Numbered from the stretch's first letter, positions 21,442-30,025 are shown. The stretch is DNA of 64,000 nucleotides from Paenibacillus sp. (GCF_031177825.1 NZ_JAPSKE010000019.1:42725-106724), one strand, 5' to 3'. The notes: a model not told the origin generated them from the letters alone. Numbers and translations are program-made.

Positions 21442-22134
21442 ATGCTTAGGTTTGGGAAAACGACGCTGTCGACGCTGCTCGCGACGGCGCTGCTGGCGGG
21501 CTGCTCGGGGGACGGACGAGGCACGATCGTCGGCGCAGACGATCGGGCGGACGATCCGGGACTGCTGGAGCACGACAAGGAATTCCGGCAGGGCGACCTC
21601 GGCGTGGAGCCGACGGGCTTCCAGGCGTTGAGCGCATCCGGCTTGCGCCAAGTATGGCCGTCGCCGGGGCTCGCCGATCGCGCCGGCGTCGCGGCGTCGA
21701 ACGTCGTCTCGACGGCGACGTCGTATTTCGGCACGCCGTACGAATACGGCTCCGACCGGAACGAGCCGTCCACCTTCGACTGTTCGGACTTCACGCGCTG
21801 GGCGTATTTGTTCGCGCTGGGCATGGACCTGCCGCCCGATTCGCGGTCGCAAGCGCAGTACGTGCGGCAATTTTCCGCTCGTTCGTATGCGACGTTGGCC
21901 CAGGCGAAGCCCGGGGATCTGTTGTTCTTCCGCGCGTACCGGGGCGTCGCTCCGGACGCGTACGCCGGCGCGGACGATACGATCGCGCACGTCGGCATCT
22001 ACATCGGCAACGACCGGATGGTGCATACGGCGTCGGCGCAGACGGGCGGCGTTCGGATCGACGCGCTGACGGGAAGCCACTTCGAATACCGGTTCGTCCT
22101 AGGGGGTTCCGTGCTGGAGCAAATCCGAAAATAA
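21442..22134 (+). CDS. NlpC/P60-family lipoprotein (cell-wall hydrolase)
   Basis: 230 residues. The lipoprotein signal ends in LLAGC, with lipidated Cys at residue 21. After a roughly 60-residue spacer comes an NlpC/P60 domain: catalytic C114 in TFDCSDFTRW, H183 in IAHVGIYIGN, and H195. Close in sequence to the secreted protein at 7257-7787 (GTPYEYGS, TFDCSDFTR, LPPDSRSQA, GDLLFF), so the two are paralogues with different anchoring. GGGGGAGGA precedes the ATG. Probably remodels peptidoglycan at the outer membrane face. Confidence 0.9.
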   Translation: MLRFGKTTLSTLLATALLAGCSGDGRGTIVGADDRADDPGLLEHDKEFRQGDLGVEPTGFQALSASGLRQVWPSPGLADRAGVAASNVVSTATSYFGTPYEYGSDRNEPSTFDCSDFTRWAYLFALGMDLPPDSRSQAQYVRQFSARSYATLAQAKPGDLLFFRAYRGVAPDAYAGADDTIAHVGIYIGNDRMVHTASAQTGGVRIDALTGSHFEYRFVLGGSVLEQIRK

Positions 22135-22186
22135 CGGGCGTCGGGGCGGCCCTGATTTTGGAATGAGCGAGACGCGCGAAATAACG

Positions 22187-22234
22187 TTTCGCAATTTCGC
22201 TCGATCGAGTACAATAACGATACTGCAAATTGCG
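22187..22234 (+). promoter_or_regulatory. Promoter region of the pentapeptide gene with flanking inverted repeat
   Basis: TTTCGC (22187-22192), 17 nt, TACAAT (22210-22215). The 8-bp inverted repeat CGCAATTT (22190-22197) / AAATTGCG (22227-22234) brackets the -10 box and could be an operator. Confidence 0.35.
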
Positions 22235-22264
22235 ACATTATTCGACACAACAAGGTGTGACAGT

Positions 22265-22804
22265 ATGGAACGAACCGGAGATTCGCACGACAATTCAAAG
22301 ACCGCCCCTTATTCCGCGGAAGGCTTCCGCCTGACGAACGCGCTCAGCCGGCATTTAAGCTGGCTGTTCGGCGAGCCGGGCGGAACCCGGATCAACATCT
22401 CGAAGATGAACTTCGCCGACCTCGAGCTGCCGAACCCCGTCTTCACGAAGTCGGTGCTGCTCGAAATCGGCTTCCAACACTGCCGGCTTCCCGGCGCGTC
22501 GTTCCAGGATGCGACGGTGACGGACAGCAGCTTCGAGGATGCGGCGCTGCCGGGGGCGAACTTCGTCCGCGCTTACCTCGTTCGGACCTCGTTCCGCGGC
22601 GCGAATTTGGAAGGCGCGGACTTCTCCAAGTCCGACCTGCAAGGGGTCGACTTCCGCGGCGCGAACTTGCGCGGCGCGAAATTCGCGGGAGCGTCGATGA
22701 TGCACGCGGATTTCCGCGAAGCGGATTTGCGGGGCGTCAATACGGGCGCGCTCAACTTCACCGGCGCGAAGATGGCGGGCGCGACCCGGGACGTCCCGAT
22801 GTGA
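22265..22804 (+). CDS. Pentapeptide-repeat protein
   Basis: 179 residues. After about 45 residues the chain is a run of A(D/N)LXX-type pentapeptides (MNFADLELPN, then LVRTSFRGANLEGADFSKSD, LQGVDFRGANLRGAKFAGAS), predicted to fold as a right-handed quadrilateral beta-helix. Length and layout are close to Qnr/McbG/MfpA-like and many uncharacterised single-domain proteins. Gyrase protection is therefore possible but unproven. ATG 22265 follows AAGGTG by 7 nt; the frame is open further upstream but crosses the probable promoter. No signal peptide. Confidence 0.85.
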   Translation: MERTGDSHDNSKTAPYSAEGFRLTNALSRHLSWLFGEPGGTRINISKMNFADLELPNPVFTKSVLLEIGFQHCRLPGASFQDATVTDSSFEDAALPGANFVRAYLVRTSFRGANLEGADFSKSDLQGVDFRGANLRGAKFAGASMMHADFREADLRGVNTGALNFTGAKMAGATRDVPM

Positions 22805-22873
22805 GGATGCGGCATCGGCTTGAGGCGGTTTAGGCGGAGAACTCCTCCGCACGCAAGTGCACGCCACGAAAAA

Positions 22874-22917
22874 AGAGGCTTACCCCCCCTATACCGGGGG
22901 GGTAGCCTCTTTTTTTA
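22874..22917. terminator. Bidirectional terminator that includes the murQ stop codon
   Basis: AGAGGCTTACCCCCCC pairs with GGGGGGGTAGCCTCT (a long, nearly perfect stem) and is flanked by A6 and T7. The murQ TAG (22891-22889) lies in its loop, so the last murQ codons encode one arm of the stem. Confidence 0.9.
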
Positions 22918-23851
22918 CGCCGCGCTGCAGGTCCAGCGCCCGCTGGACGAAGCCGTCGGCCTGCTGCAGCAGCGCCTTCGCGCGGTCCGCGCCGACGTTC
23001 GCGAGAATCATGACGATCGCCGTCTTCACGTGCCGGTCCGCGGCTTCGAAAGCGGCTTCGACGCGGTCGTCGCCGGCGCCGGTCGCGAGAGCGACGATCC
23101 GCTTGGCGCGGTGGACGAGCTTCTCGTTGGACGGATTCAGATCGACCATCAGATTGCCGTACACCTTGCCCGAGCGGACGAACGCGGTGGTCGTGATCAG
23201 ATTGAGGATCATCTTCTGCGCCGTGCCCGCCTTCATGCGCGTCGAGCCGTGAATCGCCTCCGGGCCTACGACCGCCTCCAGCTTCAGGTCGGCGATCTCC
23301 GCCATCGGCGTATCGGCGTTGTTGCACAGCGCCACGACGCGAGCGCCGAGCTCCTTCGCGCGCCGCATCGCGCCGAGCACGTACGGCGTTCGGCCGCTGG
23401 CCGCGATGCCGACGACGACGTCCGCCGCGGCGACGCCGTGCGCGTCGATGTCCGCGGCGCCGGTCTCTGCGCTGTCTTCGGCGCCTTCCACCGGATCCTT
23501 GACGGCTCGGAAGCCGCCGGCGATGATGCCCTGCACGAGCGACGGGTCGGTGCCGTACGTCGGCGGGCATTCCGAAGCGTCGAGAATGCCGATGCGGCCG
23601 CTCGTGCCGGCGCCGACGTAGAACAGCCGTCCGCCGCGGCGGAACGCGTCGACGACCCAATCGGCGCACGCGGCGATCTGCGGGATGATCGCCCGCACGC
23701 CGTCGGCGACGCGCCGGTCTTCGTCGTTAATGAGCAGCATGATGCGCTCCGAATCGAGCTGGTCGAGCGTCTTCGTATGGTCGTTCACTTGTTCCGTCAC
23801 GAGACGGTCCAACACCTCGCGCGACGAAGCGGAAGCTGGAGCGGAATTCAT
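22889..23851 (-). CDS. murQ: N-acetylmuramic acid 6-phosphate etherase
   Basis: 320 residues. The SIS-type sugar isomerase fold with the MurQ signature is clear: FYVGAGTSGRIGILDASECPPTYG, in which Glu of SECPP is the catalytic acid/base, then GIAASGRTPYVLGA and GSTRMKAGTAQKMILNL. The enzyme splits the D-lactyl ether of MurNAc-6P to give GlcNAc-6P and lactate. ATG 23851 overlaps the upstream kinase stop (ATGA), so translation is coupled. The frame also stays open upstream, but that part is a shadow of the kinase gene. The C terminus (GVKKEATPPV) is encoded inside the terminator stem. Confidence 0.95.
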   Translation of the reverse strand: MNSAPASASSREVLDRLVTEQVNDHTKTLDQLDSERIMLLINDEDRRVADGVRAIIPQIAACADWVVDAFRRGGRLFYVGAGTSGRIGILDASECPPTYGTDPSLVQGIIAGGFRAVKDPVEGAEDSAETGAADIDAHGVAAADVVVGIAASGRTPYVLGAMRRAKELGARVVALCNNADTPMAEIADLKLEAVVGPEAIHGSTRMKAGTAQKMILNLITTTAFVRSGKVYGNLMVDLNPSNEKLVHRAKRIVALATGAGDDRVEAAFEAADRHVKTAIVMILANVGADRAKALLQQADGFVQRALDLQRGVKKEATPPV

Positions 23852-24819
23852 GATGGCGTCCCCCTCACATGGCTGGATGAATAGCGCGACCGCGCGAGCA
23901 GCGCGGCGCCTTCGGCGGGCGTCCGCGGCTCGCCCTCGGCCGGCTCCTCGAAGCGAACGCCGGGGTGGCGCGCGCGAAGCGCGCGGGCGAAGGCGTCGCG
24001 GAACGCCGCCGACGAGCGGAAGACGGAGCCGGCGTACGCGACCCGTTCCGCGGCGAACGCGGGGAGCCGGTCGAGCAGCCCGGCCGCGGTGGCGGCGAGC
24101 GCTTCGGCTTCGGTGCGGACGATCTCGACGGCCGCCGCGTCGCCGGCTTCGCAAGCGTCGATCGCGAGTCTCGCGAACGCGGCGATGTCGGCTTTGGCGA
24201 TGGACGGCTGATAGATATAGGATTTCAACTCCGGAAGCTCCCGAAGCGAGAGCGACGCAAGCAGCTTCGGTGCGATCGCCGTAGGCGGGATCGTGCCGTC
24301 GTAGGACGCCATGGCCGCTTTCAACGCGCGAACGCCGATGGCGTAGCCGCTGCCCTCGTCGCCCAGCAGATGACCCCAGCCGCCGGCGCGGTGCCGGGTG
24401 CCGTCCGGCTCGACCGCGTAGACGATCGACCCGGTGCCGGACACGGCGAGAAGCCCGTAAGGCTGTCCGACCGCGGCCATCAGCGAAATCTCTGCCTCGG
24501 ACAGCAGCGCGAACGGGACGTCCCGGCCAAGGCGCTCTCGCAGGAAGCCGCCGAGCGCGGTCTCGAACGGGCTCCGTTCGACGGGCAGGTCGACGCCGGA
24601 CAAGCCGAGGCAGACGCCGGTCAGCTCGCGCCCGGCGAGCCGACCGTCGGCGAAGGCCGCTTCCAACAATGCCAGAAGCTCCCGGATCGCGGCCTCCGTC
24701 GTGACCGCGTGCGGATTCGTAGAAGCGCCCGCCGTTCGGTACAGCAGCGTGCCGTCCTCCGAAATCGCGGCGAGCTCCGTCTTCGTGCCGCCGCCGTCGA
24801 TGCCGAGCGTATACGCCAT
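23848..24819 (-). CDS. BadF/BadG-type N-acetylglucosamine/N-acetylmuramate kinase
   Basis: 323 residues with ASKHA-fold motifs: LGIDGGGTKTELAAI (phosphate 1), LAVSGTGSIVYAV (phosphate 2), WGHLLGDEGSGYAIG, and VAYAGSVFRSS (adenosine region). This matches NagK/MurK-type amino-sugar kinases. Given the overlap with murQ, phosphorylation of MurNAc (and perhaps GlcNAc) at C6 is the likely job, feeding MurQ. This is inferred from context because the family mixes several substrates. ACGGAGG lies 8 nt before ATG 24819. Divergent from murR across the shared control region at 24848-24932. Confidence 0.85.
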   Translation of the reverse strand: MAYTLGIDGGGTKTELAAISEDGTLLYRTAGASTNPHAVTTEAAIRELLALLEAAFADGRLAGRELTGVCLGLSGVDLPVERSPFETALGGFLRERLGRDVPFALLSEAEISLMAAVGQPYGLLAVSGTGSIVYAVEPDGTRHRAGGWGHLLGDEGSGYAIGVRALKAAMASYDGTIPPTAIAPKLLASLSLRELPELKSYIYQPSIAKADIAAFARLAIDACEAGDAAAVEIVRTEAEALAATAAGLLDRLPAFAAERVAYAGSVFRSSAAFRDAFARALRARHPGVRFEEPAEGEPRTPAEGAALLARSRYSSSHVRGTPS

Positions 24820-24847
24820 GTTAACATCCTCCGTAACATTTTCCTTG

Positions 24848-24932
24848 AGTATAAGTCATGGAGGATCGGATTGTAAAATAAAATTTCATGTCTAAATCTT
24901 ATCTTGAAATTAATTTTCACCAATTCTATAAT
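24848..24932. promoter_or_regulatory. Divergent promoters with two matched operators (murK/murQ versus murR)
   Basis: Plus: TTGAAA (24904-24909), 17 nt, TATAAT (24927-24932). Minus: TTTACA (24877-24872), 18 nt, TATACT (24853-24848). Two related elements, TAAAATAAAATTTCA (24874-24888) and TGAAATTAATTTTCA (24905-24919), start 31 bp apart (about three helical turns). Each overlaps one -35 box, as expected for a repressor of both transcripts. RpiR/MurR proteins are known to bind upstream of such operons. Confidence 0.65.
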
Positions 24933-25027
24933 GGGGTCAACAAATGTTTTCGAAAGCGGTATCATTAGAAATGAGACATCCATGACAGGCTTCCGAGGGG
25001 CACCGAAATTTCGAGGGGGTGAAGAGC

Positions 25028-25876
25028 TTGAACGGCGGATTAGTGCGAATTAGAGAAGTGATCGACCAAGTGAATCCGTCCGAGCGCAAGGTGGCTGCCT
25101 ACATATTGGAGCACCCTCAGGACATGATCGAGCAGTCCGTGGCGCAGCTCGCCGCGAACAGCGGCTCGAGTCAAGCGGCGATCGTGCGTCTGTGCAAGTC
25201 GCTGGGCGTGAAGAGCTACCAAGAATTGAAGCTGAAGGTCGCGGGCGACCTTCAGGAGCGCAAGCACGAGTCTTCCGCGACAGGCTATTCGGACATACAA
25301 CCGAACGATTCGATTCAATCGATCATCGAGAGCGTCTCGAACAACAACATCCAGTCGATTCGCGACACGGTCAAGATCGTGGACGCGGCGGCGGTGGAAC
25401 GAGCCGTGGCGGCGCTGAACGGGGCGAAGCGCATCTTCTTCTTCGGCGTCGGCGCGTCGAACCTGATCGCGATGGACGCGCAGCAGAAGTTCCTTCGCAT
25501 CAATAAGACCAGTTTATCGTTTCCGGACCCTCATGTACAACTGACCTCCGCGGTGACGATGACGGCGGACGACGCCGCGGTAGGCATCTCGTACTCGGGC
25601 GAGACGAGCGAAATCATCCGGGCGCTGACGATCGCGAAGGAGCATGGCAGCACGACGATCAGCATTACGAAGTACGGCGACAACACGGTCAGCCGAACGG
25701 CGGACATTCCGCTGTTCACCTCTTCCACCGAGACGGAAATCCGAAGCGGGGCGATGGCGTCCCGGATTTCCCAACTGAACGTCGTCGATATTTTGTACAT
25801 CGGCGTCGCCAGTCGGAATTACGATTCGGCCGTCACGTATTTGGAAGAGAGCCGACGCGCGATTCGGCAGCGATAA
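25028..25876 (+). CDS. murR: MurR/RpiR-family transcriptional regulator
   Basis: About 282 residues. The N-terminal RpiR helix-turn-helix (QSVAQLAANSGSSQAAIVRLCKSLG) is followed by a SIS sugar-phosphate-binding domain (IFFFGVGASNLIAMDAQQKF ... AVGISYSGETSEIIRAL). In this family the SIS domain senses MurNAc-6P or a similar amino-sugar phosphate. TTG 25028 has GAGGGGG about 9 nt upstream; the GTG at 25019 abuts that site, so it is the less likely start. It leads the namZ-nagZ-anmK genes and faces the murQ operon, so it probably represses both and itself through the operators at 24874-24919. Confidence 0.9.
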   Translation: MNGGLVRIREVIDQVNPSERKVAAYILEHPQDMIEQSVAQLAANSGSSQAAIVRLCKSLGVKSYQELKLKVAGDLQERKHESSATGYSDIQPNDSIQSIIESVSNNNIQSIRDTVKIVDAAAVERAVAALNGAKRIFFFGVGASNLIAMDAQQKFLRINKTSLSFPDPHVQLTSAVTMTADDAAVGISYSGETSEIIRALTIAKEHGSTTISITKYGDNTVSRTADIPLFTSSTETEIRSGAMASRISQLNVVDILYIGVASRNYDSAVTYLEESRRAIRQR

Positions 25877-25977
25877 GGGCGGTAGAAGAAGACGTCCGTA
25901 TCCGATCCGGAGCCGGGTCATGCGTACAAGTCATAGCGGCTCGGCGCCGGAATGGACGGACGAGAGGAGGAAGCGGC

Positions 25978-27141
25978 ATGCAACGAGTCATAACGGGATT
26001 GGAGCGGCTGGCGCGGGAGGGCGATCCGCGGCTCGCCGGGAAGCGGATCGGCCTCGTGACGAATCCGACCGGCATTACGGCGGATTTCCGGACGGCGATC
26101 GACGTCTGCGCGGGCGTGCCCGGGGCGCGCTTGACCGCGTTATTCGCTTGCGAACACGGATTATACGGGGAAAAGCAAGCGGGCGACCGGTTCGAGGACG
26201 GCGTCGACGCGGCGACCGGCGTGCCGGTCTATAGCCTGTACGGCCCGCGCAAGGCGCCGGATGCGTCGACGTTGGAAGATGTCGACGTGCTGCTGTTCGA
26301 CATCCAGGACTTAGGAATGCGGTTTTACACGTACGGCTCGACGCTGGTGTACGTGCTACGCGCGTGCGCGGCGCACGGGAAGCCGTTGCTCGTGCTCGAC
26401 CGCCCGAATCCGCTCGGCGGGGAGCGCGTCGAGGGCGGCCTGCTCGAGCCGGGCTTCGAGTCGATGGTCGGCGCCTGGTCGATGCCGGTCCGCACGGGGC
26501 TGACGATCGGCGAGACGGCGCTGATGGCGAACGACGCGCTCGGCATCGGCTGCGACGTCGATCTCGTGCCGATGGAAGGGTGGACGCGCGCGATGGAGTA
26601 TCCGGAGACGGGACTGCCGTGGGTGCTGCCGTCGCCTAACATTCCGACGATCGACTCGGCCCGCGTGTATGCGGGCACTTGCTTTTTCGAAGGGACGCGC
26701 TTGTCCGAGGGGCGCGGCACGACGCGGCCGTTCGAGTGGATCGGCGCGCCGTGGCTCGACGGCCGACGGCTCGCGGACGAGATGAACGGGTACGGCTTGC
26801 CGGGCGTCCGCTTCCATCCGAGCTATGCGACGCCGACGTTCTCGAAGCATGCCGGCGCGCTGTGCGGCGGGGTGCGGCTGTTCGTGACGGAGCCGGCGCG
26901 GTACGAGGCGGTGCGGACGGGCCTTACGCTGCTGCACGCCGTGGCCCGGCTGTACCCGGACGACTTCGCGTGGCTGCCGCCGTTCAAGGAAGGGATGCGT
27001 CCGTTCATCGACTCGCTGGCCGGCGGAGAGGACGTGCGCCTCTCGATCTCGAGCGCGGACGGCCTTGCGCGCGTGCTGGAAGCTTGGTCGCGCGGCGCGG
27101 CCGCTTGGACGGAACGCAGAAAGCCGTATTTACGATATTAG
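25978..27141 (+). CDS. namZ: Exo-beta-N-acetylmuramidase, NamZ-like (DUF1343)
   Basis: 387 residues of the DUF1343/YbbC family, recognised from LAGKRIGLVTNPTGI, ALFACEHGLYGEKQAG, VPVYSLYG, DVLLFDIQDLGMRFYTYGST, DRPNPLGG and LPWVLPSPNIPT. The characterised member, Bacillus subtilis NamZ, releases MurNAc from the non-reducing end of wall fragments. The B. subtilis protein is exported; this one starts directly with QRVITGLERLAREG and has no signal peptide, so it appears cytoplasmic. GGAGGAAGC precedes ATG 25978. It sits between murR and nagZ, whose start site overlaps its stop region. Confidence 0.88.
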   Translation: MQRVITGLERLAREGDPRLAGKRIGLVTNPTGITADFRTAIDVCAGVPGARLTALFACEHGLYGEKQAGDRFEDGVDAATGVPVYSLYGPRKAPDASTLEDVDVLLFDIQDLGMRFYTYGSTLVYVLRACAAHGKPLLVLDRPNPLGGERVEGGLLEPGFESMVGAWSMPVRTGLTIGETALMANDALGIGCDVDLVPMEGWTRAMEYPETGLPWVLPSPNIPTIDSARVYAGTCFFEGTRLSEGRGTTRPFEWIGAPWLDGRRLADEMNGYGLPGVRFHPSYATPTFSKHAGALCGGVRLFVTEPARYEAVRTGLTLLHAVARLYPDDFAWLPPFKEGMRPFIDSLAGGEDVRLSISSADGLARVLEAWSRGAAAWTERRKPYLRY

Positions 27142-27154
27142 GGGGATGAGGCGA

Positions 27155-28789
27155 GTGAACGAGGAGACGCTGCTCGCGCGGATGACGCTGCGGGACAAGA
27201 TCGGTCAGATGCTGCTTGTCGGCTTCCACGGGACGGACGTTCCGGAGGAGCTGCGGTCGCTCATTACGGAAGGGAGAATCGGCGGCGTCATTCTGTTCGC
27301 GCGCAACGTCGAGTCCCCGGCGCAGGTGGCGCGGCTGACCGCCTCGCTCCAGCGCGCCGCGGCGGAAGCGGGCGTGCCGCCGCTGTGGATTTCGATCGAC
27401 CAGGAAGGCGGCATGGTCGCGCGGCTGACGGAGGGCGTGGCGCTCATGCCCGGCAATATGGCGCTCGGCGCGACGGAGGACCCGTCGCTCGCGTACGAGG
27501 CGGCGCTCGTCGCCGGCCGGGAGCTGCGCGCGCTCGGCATCAATATGAACTACGCCCCGGTGCTCGACGTGAACAACAATCCGGCGAATCCGGTCATCGG
27601 CGTCCGCTCGTACGGCGAGTCGCCGGAGCGCGTCGCCGCGTTCGGCGCCGAGGCGATCCGCGGGTATTCGGCGTCCGGGGTGGCGGCGACGGCGAAGCAC
27701 TTCCCGGGGCATGGGGATACGAGCGTCGATTCGCATCTCGATCTGCCTCTCGTCGGACATGACCGGGAGCGGCTCGACCGGGTCGAGCTGCCGCCGTTCC
27801 GGCGGGCGATCGAAGCCGGCGTGGACTTGATCATGACCGCTCACGTCCGCTTCCCCGCGATCGAGCCGAGCGGGCTGCCCGCGACGCTCTCGCCGGCGGT
27901 GCTGACGGGTCTGCTCCGCGAGGAGCTCGGCTTCGACGGCGTCATCACGACGGATTGCATGGAGATGAAGGCGATCGCGGACCATTACGGCACATGCGAA
28001 GCGGCGGCGCTCACCGTCGCGGCCGGCGCCGATCAGGTGCTCGTCAGCCACACGCTCGAGCTGCAGCGCGGCGCGCTGGCGGCGATCGAAGCCGCGGTAG
28101 CCGACGGGCGCATCCCGCCGGAGCGCATCGAAGCGGCCGCGCGGCGGTCGCTGCGGCTGAAGGCGGCGCGCGGCGTGCTGGCCGGGTCGGCGGCGTCGGC
28201 GGCGTCCCTCGCCGAAGTGGGGAGCGAGGCGCATCTCGCCGTCGCCCGCGACATCAGCGAGCGCAGCGTCACGCTCGTGCGCAACGAGCGCGGCGCGCTG
28301 CCGCTGCAGGACGCGCGGACGCTCGTCGTCACCGTCGGGGCGGTCGCGCAGACGATCGCGGACGAGGCGGTTCGCGCGTCCGCCGGTCTCGGCGCCGCGC
28401 TGGCGTCGCTCGGGCTCGATTGCCGCGACGAAATCGTCGACTCCGCGCCTTCGGAGGAGCGCATCGCCGCGCTGGCGTCGCTCGCCCGCGAAGGCGGCTG
28501 GGCGCAGCTCGTCGTAGGCGTCTATAACGCCGCCTTCCATCCCGCGCAGGCGCGCCTCGTGCGCGAGCTGCAGACGACGGGCCTGCCGCTCGTCGTCGTG
28601 GCGCTGCGCAATCCGTACGACCTCGCCTTGTTCCCGGACGTCGACGGGTACGTCGCCGTCTACGAGAACCGACCGCTGTCGCTCATGAGCGCGGCGAAGG
28701 CGCTGCTCGGCCGGATGCCGTTCCGCGGCGCGCTGCCGGTATCGCTCGGCGACGCCTACCCGGCCGGGTGGCGAGGGGAACGCCGATGA
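27155..28789 (+). CDS. nagZ: Beta-N-acetylhexosaminidase, GH3 (NagZ-like)
   Basis: About 544 residues. The GH3 N-terminal barrel shows DQEGGMVARL, the catalytic histidine loop KHFPGHGDTSVDSHLDLP and the nucleophile region FDGVITTDCMEMKAI (Asp of TTDC). A C-terminal alpha/beta domain follows, as in Bacillus-type two-domain NagZ. It removes non-reducing GlcNAc from peptidoglycan fragments. No signal peptide, so intracellular like its neighbours. The start is GTG 27155 with AGGGGGA at 27140-27146, which overlaps the namZ stop; the ATG at 27146 falls within that ribosome site. The stop overlaps anmK by 4 nt. Confidence 0.92.
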   Translation: MNEETLLARMTLRDKIGQMLLVGFHGTDVPEELRSLITEGRIGGVILFARNVESPAQVARLTASLQRAAAEAGVPPLWISIDQEGGMVARLTEGVALMPGNMALGATEDPSLAYEAALVAGRELRALGINMNYAPVLDVNNNPANPVIGVRSYGESPERVAAFGAEAIRGYSASGVAATAKHFPGHGDTSVDSHLDLPLVGHDRERLDRVELPPFRRAIEAGVDLIMTAHVRFPAIEPSGLPATLSPAVLTGLLREELGFDGVITTDCMEMKAIADHYGTCEAAALTVAAGADQVLVSHTLELQRGALAAIEAAVADGRIPPERIEAAARRSLRLKAARGVLAGSAASAASLAEVGSEAHLAVARDISERSVTLVRNERGALPLQDARTLVVTVGAVAQTIADEAVRASAGLGAALASLGLDCRDEIVDSAPSEERIAALASLAREGGWAQLVVGVYNAAFHPAQARLVRELQTTGLPLVVVALRNPYDLALFPDVDGYVAVYENRPLSLMSAAKALLGRMPFRGALPVSLGDAYPAGWRGERR

Positions 28790-29976
28790 TCGGCGCTTAC
28801 GCGGCGAAGCCGTCCCGGCTCGTCGTCGGCCTGATGTCCGGCACGTCGCTCGACGGCGTCGACGCGGCGGTCGTCCGGCTGTCGGGCTGCGGGCTCGCGA
28901 CGAACATGGAGCTCGTACGCTACGAGAGCCGCCCGTACGACGACGAGACGCGCGAGCGGCTGAAGGATCTGTGCACCGTGGAGCGCTCCGACGTCGCCGC
29001 CGTATGCGGCATGAACTTCAAGCTCGCGAGTCTCTTCGCGGACGTCGCGATCGACGCGGTCGCCGGCGCCGGGCTGTCGATGGGCGACATCGACTTGATC
29101 GCGTCGCACGGCCAGACCGTCTGGCACATCCCGTCCGATACGCCGGGCGAGCCCTTCCTGCCGCGGTCGACGCTGCAGATCGGCGATCTGTCGGTGCTCG
29201 CGAAGCGCACCGGGGCGCTCGTCGTCGGCGACTTCCGCCCGGCGGACATGGCGGTCGGCGGCCAAGGGGCGCCGCTCGCGCCGTACGGCGACTTCCTCTT
29301 GTTTCGAAGCGAGACGGCGGGCCGCCTGCTGCAGAACGTCGGCGGCATCGGCAACTGCGCCGCGCTTCCGGCCGCGGCGCGCCCGGAGGACGTCTTCGCG
29401 TTCGACACCGGCCCCGGCAACATGGTCATCGACCAAGCCGTCTTCCGGCTGTCGAACGGCGCGCGAACGTACGACGACGGCGGCGCATGGGCGGCTTCGG
29501 GCCGCCCCGACGAGTCGCTCGTCGACGAGCTGATGCGCCATCCGTACTTCGACCTGCCGCCGCCCAAGTCGACCGGCCGCGAGGTGTTCGGCAAGGCGTA
29601 TACGGAAGCGTTCCTCGAGGCGGCGCGCGCGAGGGGGCTGAGCGACGCGGACATCGTCGCGACGGCGACGGCGTTCACGGCGCGCACGATCGCGCACGCA
29701 TACCGCCGGGACGTCTTCCCTCGCTGCGAGATCGGCGAAGTCATCGTCACCGGCGGCGGCGCGCATAACCGGACGCTGCTCCGGATGCTGGCGGAGCTGC
29801 TTCCCGAGCAGCGCGTCATGAATTCGCGCGCGCTCGGCTTCGACGCCGACGCCAAGGAAGCGATCATCTTCGCGATGCTCGGCAACGACTTCTTGTGCGG
29901 CGTCGCGAACAACCTGCCGTCCGCGACCGGCGCGAGCCGTCCGACCGTCATGGGCAAGCTCGCGCTCCCTTGGTAG
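28786..29976 (+). CDS. anmK: 1,6-anhydro-N-acetylmuramate kinase
   Basis: 396 residues. Diagnostic stretches are VVGLMSGTSLDGVDAAVV (ATP phosphate binding), IASHGQTVWH, FRPADMAVGGQGAPLAP, LLQNVGGIGN and FDTGPGNMVID. It hydrolyses the anhydro bond while phosphorylating to give MurNAc-6P, the MurQ substrate. Anhydro-MurNAc arises from lytic transglycosylases, so its presence implies turnover by such enzymes (or uptake of their products). ATG 28786 overlaps the nagZ stop (ATGA) with GAGGGGAA upstream. Last gene of the murR operon; a terminator follows. Confidence 0.95.
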   Translation: MIGAYAAKPSRLVVGLMSGTSLDGVDAAVVRLSGCGLATNMELVRYESRPYDDETRERLKDLCTVERSDVAAVCGMNFKLASLFADVAIDAVAGAGLSMGDIDLIASHGQTVWHIPSDTPGEPFLPRSTLQIGDLSVLAKRTGALVVGDFRPADMAVGGQGAPLAPYGDFLLFRSETAGRLLQNVGGIGNCAALPAAARPEDVFAFDTGPGNMVIDQAVFRLSNGARTYDDGGAWAASGRPDESLVDELMRHPYFDLPPPKSTGREVFGKAYTEAFLEAARARGLSDADIVATATAFTARTIAHAYRRDVFPRCEIGEVIVTGGGAHNRTLLRMLAELLPEQRVMNSRALGFDADAKEAIIFAMLGNDFLCGVANNLPSATGASRPTVMGKLALPW

Positions 29977-29986
29977 TGCATCGTCG

Positions 29987-30025
29987 ACGACTGTCGTTCT
30001 CCTCGGGAGGGCGACGGTCGTTTTT
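29987..30025 (+). terminator. Intrinsic terminator of the murR-anmK operon
   Basis: Stem ACGACTGTCG (29987-29996) / CGACGGTCGT (30012-30021) with one G-U pair, followed by T5. Confidence 0.8.

Noticed and set aside
27065..27154. Longer NagZ with an N-terminal extension
   Set aside because: That part overlaps the namZ coding end and lies before the ribosome site at 27140-27146; it is a shadow frame.
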